In this document: positions 1 to 5,900 of the stretch, piece by piece
How positions within the stretch are numbered: the stretch's first letter is position 1
Layout: each line of letters opens with the position of its first letter
NCBI GenBank assembly: GCA_003695725.1
Contig: RFHX01000024.1
Coordinates: forward strand, 1-10,339
Reading direction: 5' to 3'
Length of the DNA stretch: 10,339 nt
Origin: J061 sp003695725 [NCBI: Candidatus Schekmanbacteria bacterium]
Lineage (GTDB): Bacteria; Schekmanbacteria; GWA2-38-11
The notes under the pieces: model-generated
Databases searched by the model: none
Seen by the model: only the letters and a program-made list of their open reading frames with translations
What the model was told of the DNA's origin: nothing
Program-made: the position numbers and the translations under genes

Positions 1-17
1 CGCACAGCAACTGTGCG
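1..17 (-). terminator. Perfect hairpin after the small orphan gene, possible terminator cut by the window edge
   Basis: CGCACAG and CTGTGCG form a perfect 7-bp stem with a 3-base loop, starting 11 bases beyond the stop codon of the 28-273 gene. A GC-rich stem at this distance suits an intrinsic terminator for that gene. The T-run that would prove it would lie to the left of base 1, outside the window, so the call rests on the stem and its position only. Confidence 0.4.
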
Positions 18-27
18 GGGTGTTGGT

Positions 28-273
28 TCACATCGCCGAGATTACCTTCATGATGAGCCCGTCCCAGGAGATAGGGGTAAAATAGGGCCACGGCGTTCCT
101 TTGATGAAGACCGTGGCTTTCTTTTCGAGTGCACCTTTTGGCGCGGCAACAACTTGCCACTTGCCCTCGCCGAGGTGGCGGGCTTCCAGGCAGATGCACA
201 CCCTGCCGAGCGGCAGGGGAGCGTTGTCGTCGTGCTGCTGCTTCCTGTCGAAGAAGATGCCGATGAGCGACAT
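28..273 (-). CDS. Small orphan protein, 81 aa, function unknown
   Basis: I do not recognise this protein and assign no function. It has no signal peptide, no clear membrane segment and no catalytic motif that I can name; the chain is rich in short beta-like stretches (IGIFFD, GRVCICLEAR, KWQVVAAP, ATVFIKG), which suggests a small globular beta-rich fold. The start is chosen at the ATG at 271-273 because AAGGAGG lies at 281-287, exactly 7 bases upstream; the same frame stays open for 15 more codons, but those would contain the ribosome binding site. A promoter-like pair and a palindrome lie just upstream, and a strong hairpin follows the stop, so it looks monocistronic. By hand count it is about 58% GC, clearly richer than the 38-42% look of the defence operon, so it probably belongs to a different compositional background. 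That the gene is real is well supported; its role is not. Confidence 0.72.
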   Translation of the reverse strand: MSLIGIFFDRKQQHDDNAPLPLGRVCICLEARHLGEGKWQVVAAPKGALEKKATVFIKGTPWPYFTPISWDGLIMKVISAM

Positions 274-280
274 TGCGTGC

Positions 281-287
281 CCTCCTT
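281..287 (-). promoter_or_regulatory. Strong Shine-Dalgarno site fixing the start of the 28-273 gene
   Basis: AAGGAGG on the minus strand, 7 bases before ATG. It is the only full-consensus ribosome binding site at a gene in the window and decides the start over the longer upstream reading frame. Confidence 0.8.
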
Positions 288-308
288 GGAGATGAAAAAA
301 CTTGCTCA

Positions 309-344
309 GTTTTAACAAATAGTTGCCACTTTGTCAATGGCAAC
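309..344 (-). promoter_or_regulatory. Sigma-70-type promoter with a palindrome around the -35 box
   Basis: On the minus strand a perfect TTGACA (332-337) is followed after 17 bases by TAAAAC (309-314), a 4/6 match to the -10 consensus. The predicted start of transcription is near base 302, giving a leader of about 30 bases before the ATG at 273, with room for the ribosome binding site. The -35 box sits inside the 9-base spacer of a perfect 7-bp inverted repeat, GTTGCCA-N9-TGGCAAC (322-344). A repressor bound to that palindrome would cover the -35 element, so it is a candidate operator. It is not the CIRCE element, although the N9 geometry is similar. The -10 box is the weak point of the call. 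Confidence 0.45.
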
Positions 345-360
345 TGGGAGATTGGCAGGA

Positions 361-500
361 GCAAGAGAAATGGCAAGGATAAGGACAAAAAGGAAAAAGA
401 ATGAGAGAGAAGGAAAAGAAGAAGCAAGAGAAAGAGGAAGAGAAGGTGTAAGGAAAAGGCAAGCGAGGGGAAAAAGGAAAGAGGGGATGGGAAGACGGGA
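361..500 (+). repeat. Polypurine tract, about 91% purine over 140 bp
   Basis: I count only 13 pyrimidines in 140 bases, with many GAGAGA, GGAAAAG and AAGAGG blocks. It is low-complexity rather than an ordered tandem repeat. It lies in the 386-bp gap between the 28-273 gene and the 660-1286 gene. An Arg/Lys/Glu-rich reading frame runs through it on the plus strand, but that is what any purine tract encodes. Long polypurine stretches can adopt triplex structures, which is general knowledge and not shown here. Confidence 0.6.
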
Positions 501-536
501 GATTTGGGATGCAAACTTCCCGCAGGTTATTTTTTC
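496..536 (+). terminator. Imperfect hairpin followed by a T-rich run, weak terminator candidate
   Basis: CGGGA (496-500) pairs with TCCCG (518-522), and TTTG (503-506) pairs with CAAA (512-515), with a 2x2 internal mismatch and a 5-base loop. A T-rich stretch ends near 535 after an 8-base gap. No gene is seen to its left on the plus strand, so it may have no client. Nothing else convincing is seen in 523-659. Confidence 0.2.
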
Positions 537-659
537 AACGAGGCAATGCGGGAAAATTCCTTACGCTCGGTATGCGGCGATACCTGGCAAGGAGCTGCAG
601 GAATTTTGATCGTTGGGGAAGGTAGGGGATGAAGTAAACTGTTGACTATTGTTTTTGCG

Positions 660-1286
660 CTAGCAGTGTTTCTTGAGCTCCAATACTTCAATTGGGGCAT
701 CTGGCCAATCGTCCTCCCAGCAGACAATAATATCGCATTCGCTCGGATCATGGCGATGTGCTTTGAATGACGAAGCTTTGTATTCGAATTCGATCCAAAC
801 ATCTTCCCATCCTCTACCTTTTCTCCTTCTTGCTTTTGCATCAGGAAAAGCTGGTTGGATTGCTTCGACGATAAAGCCAAGCTTTGATGCTAGTTTAGCG
901 AAAAGATATATTACGCCATTTTCATTGAGGGGCGCATATGTAAGACCATCTACCTTAATTGGATCCCCTACGATGGACCGTTGTATTTCTGATCTTGCCT
1001 TATGCCACTCAAGCGCTTTTAGGTTCTCTTCTTTTTGTATTGTATCCTTAAGAACAGCTAGATTCCACTCACGAAGCCCCCATAAGTTTTTTCCGAGCTG
1101 TACGAAAGGAGATTTGCTTCCGTTCTTCTTAGTGTCTGTGTACAAGTGCGAAGAAAGAGTATACCATGGGGTTTCTCCCCTTGTATGAAGAATGCCACGT
1201 TGCAGTGCGAGCTCAACAATTTCTTTTGGTTTCATCGGGCGTTTCTCTTTTCTAAGGATTTCCAGAGCAGCTTCTTTAAAAGTCAT
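660..1286 (-). CDS. HARE-HTH protein with a C-terminal PD-(D/E)XK-like domain, 208 aa
   Basis: Residues 1-75 (TFKEAALEIL, MKPKEIVELAL, TLSSHLYTD, then FVQLGKNLWGL) have the form of a HARE-HTH domain, a winged helix shared by bacterial RNA polymerase delta subunits, restriction enzymes and eukaryotic ASXL/HB1 proteins. The family is associated with DNA-modification systems. Residues 110-208 look like a restriction-endonuclease fold: E141, P148-D149 in AFPDAK, then E168-Y-K170 in IEFEYK, which gives a PD-X18-ExK pattern, followed by H178, D180 and CDIIVCW (184-190). The expected activity is DNA binding plus nuclease or recognition of modified DNA; nuclease activity is inferred from motif spacing only. 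It is set apart from the defence operon by a hairpin cluster and has its own promoter. There is no Shine-Dalgarno site before the ATG at 1284-1286, and the transcript may be leaderless. The stop is TAG, with no good terminator seen after it. Confidence 0.82.
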   Translation of the reverse strand: MTFKEAALEILRKEKRPMKPKEIVELALQRGILHTRGETPWYTLSSHLYTDTKKNGSKSPFVQLGKNLWGLREWNLAVLKDTIQKEENLKALEWHKARSEIQRSIVGDPIKVDGLTYAPLNENGVIYLFAKLASKLGFIVEAIQPAFPDAKARRRKGRGWEDVWIEFEYKASSFKAHRHDPSECDIIVCWEDDWPDAPIEVLELKKHC

Positions 1287-1292
1287 ATTCTT

Positions 1293-1322
1293 ATTCTAGC
1301 TTTAGAGGGGAGTTGATTGCAA
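1293..1322 (-). promoter_or_regulatory. Promoter for the HARE-HTH gene, probably giving a leaderless mRNA
   Basis: TTGCAA (1317-1322, 4/6) and TAGAAT (1293-1298, 5/6) are 18 bases apart on the minus strand. Only 6 bases separate the -10 box from the ATG, so transcription would start at or next to the start codon. This agrees with the absence of any ribosome binding site. Confidence 0.45.
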
Positions 1323-1502
1323 CTATGAGAATGATAGGGTTGTTTGTGTATCAGTAGCTCTGTCAGCATCATAATTGTTAAAATTTTGATGTGTTTAGTA
1401 AGTTGTATCATTTCAATTTTCCTTGTGGATAATTTTCATTAAATGGTTCAATTGCTATTTGAAACCTCTTTGGCGTTCGTCTTGTTAATTCACCTGAAGC
1501 AA
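1323..1502. other. Intergenic stretch without a recognisable gene
   Basis: AT-rich DNA between the promoter of the HARE-HTH gene and the hairpin cluster. I see no convincing reading frame, RNA gene or repeat here. Confidence 0.5.
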
Positions 1503-1503
1503 G

Positions 1504-1697
1504 CGAGACAACTTTTGTCTTGGCGCAATTACTAGACGAAGCTCAATCCTTTTTCCAGCGGATCACTGGATAATTGCCGCCCTGCGGGCGGCAATCCTAC
1601 TAGACAGCATGCCGCGCTTCGCGCGGCAGAGCAGACGGGCAAAAATTCATTTCCCCCAGACTCCCTTCCTTTTTGCCCGCCTGCTTGGGCTTCGCCC
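1504..1697. repeat. REP-like extragenic cluster of GC-rich hairpins
   Basis: At least five inverted repeats lie within 195 bp. AGACAA-ctt-TTGTCT is at 1506-1520. ATTGCCGCCC-tgc-GGGCGGCAAT is a perfect 10-bp stem at 1573-1595. TGCCGCGC-ttc-GCGCGGCA is a perfect 8-bp stem at 1610-1628. A 16-bp arm at 1630-1645 pairs with 1670-1685 with one mismatch, and GGGC-ttc-GCCC is at 1687-1697. Read on the minus strand, the three compact GC-rich hairpins have the triloops GCA, GAA and GAA closed by C-G, the GNA loop type known to give unusually stable DNA mini-hairpins. No transposase is present. The cluster starts 18 bases past the stop of the membrane-protein gene, a position typical of extragenic repeats. 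It could also slow transcription or protect a 3' end. Confidence 0.6.
1525..1605. repeat. Short direct repeats flanking the first GC hairpin
   Basis: GCAATTACTAGAC (1525-1537) and GCAATCCTACTAGAC (1591-1605) share GCAAT and TACTAGAC, with start points 66 bases apart. The second copy begins inside the right arm of the 1573-1595 hairpin. This suggests an ordered, possibly tandemly built repeat unit rather than chance palindromes. Confidence 0.4.
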
Positions 1698-1709
1698 TGA
1701 AATTTTTTT
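1687..1709 (+). terminator. Small hairpin plus T-run on the plus strand, weak terminator candidate
   Basis: GGGC-TTC-GCCC is followed after TGAAA by seven T residues (1703-1709). The stem has only 4 bp, and no plus-strand gene to its left is evident. It may simply be the last unit of the hairpin cluster. Confidence 0.2.
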
Positions 1710-1715
1710 GCGGGG

Positions 1716-2339
1716 CTAATTTCTAAATCCAAGCACCCTCACCCATTGATCATACGGTTGGCACGAATCTTGTAATTCTTGAGGGATAAGCCCTCCTTTT
1801 AACCTTCCTGCAAATCTATACAGCTGGTAACTAACTTCCCCGTCCCGCTTGAACTCCAGAAGGATAAATGCCACTGTGACATTTTCAGCAATCAGGTTGT
1901 GAATATGAAACTGTACTGTTTCGTTTGGAGCAAGAACTTGAGGCAACACCAATCGCTCTTTCTCTTTGCGTTCTTTAACTTCTAAAATTTTCCTTTTTGC
2001 TTCCTCTGGTCCAGCTTTCAATGATCGCAAAATAGAAATAGTAAGCTCGCTTGCTTGTTTTGCGCCTTTCTCAAAAGACCCGTCATCTAAGACATATTTA
2101 TTAAGCTCGACTTCATAATCGCTTTGAGAGTTGTTTTTAATAATTCCGTTGCCTGTACGGTCAACGATTTCTAACGACAATCCAATCTTTCGCTGGCGCC
2201 TTAGCTGAATTGCATTCCAAATGAAACCGGTAACTGCTACAATTGCGGTCGCAACGGGCGCGGCAGTAACAAGTAGGTTCCAAATGGCCCTAATTAAATC
2301 AAGGCGATTTATAATTTGTTGCCCTATCTCGCTATTCAT
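1716..2339 (-). CDS. Single-pass membrane protein of unknown family, 207 aa
   Basis: Not recognised. One hydrophobic segment at about residues 17-41 (RAIWNLLV through VTGFIWNAI) is followed by QLRRQRK, a positive cluster that by the positive-inside rule would place the large C-terminal part in the cytoplasm. After it come alternating beta-like strands (LSLEIVDR, YEVELNKYVL), a charged helical stretch at 110-130 (EEAKRKILEVKERKEKE) and more strands (TVQFHIHN, NVTVAFILLEF, YQLYRFAG). This would fit a beta-sandwich domain on a membrane anchor. I chose the ATG at 2337-2339; the frame continues to a TTG at 2355-2357 (213 aa), but its AAGGAA is too close to serve, and a stop lies just beyond. It is on the same strand as the restriction genes, 96 bp after the small nuclease gene, and no promoter or terminator is clear between them, so it is probably the last operon gene. 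A link to defence is inferred from position only. Confidence 0.72.
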   Translation of the reverse strand: MNSEIGQQIINRLDLIRAIWNLLVTAAPVATAIVAVTGFIWNAIQLRRQRKIGLSLEIVDRTGNGIIKNNSQSDYEVELNKYVLDDGSFEKGAKQASELTISILRSLKAGPEEAKRKILEVKERKEKERLVLPQVLAPNETVQFHIHNLIAENVTVAFILLEFKRDGEVSYQLYRFAGRLKGGLIPQELQDSCQPYDQWVRVLGFRN

Positions 2340-2435
2340 ATTTTCCAAGAGTTTCAATTCCTTACATCGTTTTCAACCATTTAATTTCCTTTTCAGCGAG
2401 ATCGTAAGGTTTCATAGGTGAACTAATCGCTCTAT

Positions 2436-2981
2436 TTATTGAGAAGAATATCCATAATAAATTTTAACTCCATTTGCATCAGTGAATATTCTTTCCTGAA
2501 CAGACTTTTTCTTATCTAGCACGATTAAATAGCAAGGACATCCTCCGTCAATCTCGTATCTAATTTCCTTAAGCTTATCGATGTCTTTTTGTATTTTTGA
2601 AATGAATTTGTTATCCGATTCTCCATTTACTCTACGGAGCTTAACTTCTACAATTGCTTTGGGTTTGCTAAAACTGTACCCCTTACTTGGAATTTTGAAC
2701 ATTCCGTCTTTTGTTTTCAAAGAAGAAACGTCAATAATCACGATATCCGAACGGTATTTTAGTTTCCCAGAATTGCCATACCATCGTATCTCAGTATGTA
2801 CGGAGATTGATTTTGATCCATCATGCGTATTTTGTAGCTTACTAAATTTGCTGTACCTCAATAATTTCGCCACTAAAAAACTACGGACATCTTCTTCAGT
2901 TAGATATTTGCTTGGGTATTGTTCAAAGTCTTGAACAATATTTTGAATTTCTTTTGTGATAATGCTTTGAATATTTGTCAT
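2436..2981 (-). CDS. Small PD-(D/E)XK nuclease-like protein, 181 aa
   Basis: The spacing of acidic and basic residues matches the PD-(D/E)XK nuclease fold: E64 in VHTEIRW, D79 in YRSDIVIID and E112-V-K114 in AIVEVKLRR, each on a predicted strand, with a leading helical region (1-50). A later helix (126-143) and strand (YLIVLD, 151-156) complete the usual core. Such a protein would bind metal and cut or bind DNA, but the exact family is not recognised. The gene starts 12 bp after the TGA of the large methyltransferase gene, in the same orientation, with only a weak GAAG-type ribosome site, so translation is probably coupled. At 181 aa it is close to a bare catalytic core. It could be the dedicated cleavage subunit of the system, or an accessory that cuts particular substrates. 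The fold assignment is fairly firm; the role is inferred. Confidence 0.8.
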   Translation of the reverse strand: MTNIQSIITKEIQNIVQDFEQYPSKYLTEEDVRSFLVAKLLRYSKFSKLQNTHDGSKSISVHTEIRWYGNSGKLKYRSDIVIIDVSSLKTKDGMFKIPSKGYSFSKPKAIVEVKLRRVNGESDNKFISKIQKDIDKLKEIRYEIDGGCPCYLIVLDKKKSVQERIFTDANGVKIYYGYSSQ

Positions 2982-2993
2982 AATTTATAAACT

Positions 2994-5900
2994 TCATTTA
3001 TTTTCTCCTTCCACTATTGCAATTTCCTCTGGCGTGAGGCTGTAGAGCTTATAAACAAGCTGATCGATTTGGTGTTCGTACTCACTTGTATCGGCGTTTT
3101 TGTTTTGCTTTTTGGCGGCGATGATTTTGTCAACGAGGGATTCTATTTGCTGAACTATAGTTTTGTTTGTAAAAGTGATGGAAGGGAGAGGGAGTTTTTC
3201 TACAGACTCTTTGGTTAATGACATACCTCTTTGCCCAAGATTTGAGCTTAAGTTTCTTATGTACCACTGTGATAGCTTGGAATTTAAAAATCCGTTTAAG
3301 ATTTTTGGTTGGTTTGAAATAATCATGAAACAGGTTTTTTGCAAATATATTCCTGGTGAGACAATAACTGTATTCAAAGATTGGTCAGTTTCTGCCCATA
3401 CCACCTTCTCCTTCTCAAACTCGGAGTAGTAGGCGCAGTGACGAAGTTCCCACCAATAATCTCCTTGGTCGTCTCTCTTTTTAGCTTCATTTTCAAATAA
3501 TCTCAAATAATTCATTAAAGAAGGGAAACTGCTGTAAATAAACTTTTCTGGATCTTTACCATTTCTATTTCCATCTGTCCAACCAGCAGGAATAATAATC
3601 ACCCACAGCCCTGCCCATTCGTAGTAATAGCGCTTAATATCTCTGCCGCGCAAAATTGGTTTGATAATCGCCTCAGTGCGGCGGCGTTCTTCTTCGTCTT
3701 TGCAGTTGGCAAGAATTTCATCACGCTTTTGAGTGGTAATAATAAATGCTTCGTTTAAACCTGTCTTAATGCCATAAAAAATCTTAACATACCATTCTTT
3801 TAGTGGTTTTCCGATGCGTTCTATCTTTTCTTTTAATTTTCTTTCTGCTTCAGAGCCAATAAACCACGCTTGAGAAGAAAGATTTTTAATAATATGGCAG
3901 TTTTTCACTGCCTCGCTAAGAGGAATACTTTTGTTGTTATATGTAACAGCGCAAAGGTTATGTTGATTTTCTGCTTTTTGTAAAATTAAGATGTTGGTGT
4001 CAACAGTGGCAGACTCAAATACATTAGGGCCCAAATCAATGAGAATAAGCGGGTTATATTTCGTAAAAAACCGGCGAAGTTTATCGCCATAGCCGGCGCG
4101 CATCCATTTATTGGAAGAAATGTAAGTTAAAATGCCGTTGGGACGCAAAAGTTTTATGCCGAGTTCGTAAAAAAGGCAGTAAATATCACCTCGCCTATCA
4201 AATGTTTCATAGCCGGCGTCTTTGTATAGGTCGGCGTAGTGCTGTTTGTCATTTACCGCCTTTTGCAGTTGGATATAAGGAGGGTTAGCGATCACAATAT
4301 CAAAACCACCTTTTTCGGCAAATACTTCGGCAAAGTAAAGTTTCCAAGGGAAGAACGGTTTTGCTTTATTTTTACTGGTAACTTCCCGGAGTTGTTCCTC
4401 GATTCTTTCTAAATCAAAGCCAGTTGTTTGAGCTAGTTTTTGTTTTTCTTTTTTGATAGCTTCTTCTCTGGTTTTCCTGTTAGGAAAAACAGCGCATTTT
4501 CTTTCAATTTCTTCCATTCTACGGAAATAATCGGATTTTTGCTTTTTTATTTTTGTTTCAAAAATCCTTATCATTAAATCCTCAACTTCTTTCTTTAACC
4601 TTGCTTTATTGTCCTTATCGGATTCATTTTGATAATCAATTTTCTTCTGCTCAAACTCTTTGATTAAACGGTCTTCTTTTTCAACAAGTAGCATTCTTCT
4701 TCCTGCTTGTTCTCGCTTTGCTTGTCCGTTGTCAAAATCAATTCCCAGGAACTCGGAAATCAAACTATTGCCCTGCATAATTTTGAAATCAAGATTAGGC
4801 AAAGGTTCAATTCCCCAATTGTTTTTATTCTTATCAATTTTTTCATCCACCAAAAGCGAGATGAAGAAACGGAGCTTGGCAATCTCTACGGCAATTTGCT
4901 GGATGTCCACACCATAGATGCATTTTTGAATTAAATAGAGTTTGCGGCCGTAGTCGGCATTTTTGCCTTGGAAAAGTTCTTCAATCTGCTCTTTGGTGTT
5001 GCGCCGTACCTGCGGGTCGGGAATGGCTTCGGCCGCCTTGAGCTGAGCTTCTTTCCAAAGCTCGTTTTGCGGGTCAATTTTGCCCAAGATAAAAACCATT
5101 TTGTTGAGTGCACCCATTGGGAAAGCGCCTGAGCCAACAGCCGGATCCACTATGCGGACATTTTCAATCAGCTCCACTAACTTTTTTGATTCTGATTTGC
5201 TGAATGGGTTCTCATCGCTTCCGGTTGAAAAAAGTGTTTCAAGTTTTTTATCCAAATCTTTAATTTCAGGCAGGTGCGTCTTGAAGTACTCTTTGAGCGA
5301 GTCTATAACCATATAATCCACTATCTCGCGCGGAGTGTAATAACTTCCTGTGGCTTTGCGAGCAGTGGTAGATGTTTCCGGATTAAAGCTTGCCAAAAGA
5401 TTTTCAAAAACTCTGCCTAAAAGTTTAGGGTCAAGGGCAATATCAGCATCGTCAGGCGAGTTTTCATCAATGGTAAAGTTGTAGGAAGAAAGGATATTTA
5501 AAAGCCCTTGAACTTTGTAGCGCTTGTTTTTTGTTCCGTATACTTTGTTTAAATCAAAATCTCTTTCACTGTTGAAAAATAGAAAATTGGGTACATAGGG
5601 TTGATGTTTCTTTGTTTCAGTAAATCCATCAATATAAATTCTGTTATATTTATCATCCAGACATTCAAAAAGTCCTCCATTCAAAAAAGGAATATCGCCA
5701 AAATACTCTTTTATTTTGTTTGGATATTTAAATAGGTCGTGATAACGGAACACATATTGATTACCAAAATCGGGATTGTATCCTTTATAAAACCTGCGTT
5801 CATCCCTGAATTTTCGTTCTTCTTTTCTGGTGCTTAAAGTAGCAAAGAACAGATTTTGCAGAATCGCTTTGTAATAGGACGAATTTTCAGGATTGGTGTC

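Noticed and set aside
331-609. Plus-strand 92-codon frame rich in Arg, Lys and Glu
   Set aside because: It follows from the polypurine tract, starts with TTG without a ribosome site and has a low-complexity product.
673-1188. Plus-strand 171-codon frame opposite the HARE-HTH gene
   Set aside because: It is antisense to a gene with recognisable domains and its own product has no recognisable features.
1504-1697. CRISPR array or integron attC sites in the hairpin cluster
   Set aside because: There are no regularly spaced identical repeats with unique spacers, no cas or integrase genes, and the palindromes differ from each other.
1532-1732. Minus-strand 66-codon frame after the membrane-protein gene
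   Set aside because: It runs through the hairpin cluster and overlaps the end of the membrane-protein gene; its sequence is explained by the palindromes.
1716-1760. Intrinsic terminator directly after the membrane-protein gene
   Set aside because: On the minus strand the hairpins beyond the stop are not followed by a T-run, so the cluster does not look like a standard terminator for the operon.
2362-2415. Minus-strand 17-codon frame (ATG to TAA) between the small nuclease and the membrane protein
   Set aside because: The peptide looks plausible, but there is no ribosome site and it is too short to support without comparative data.
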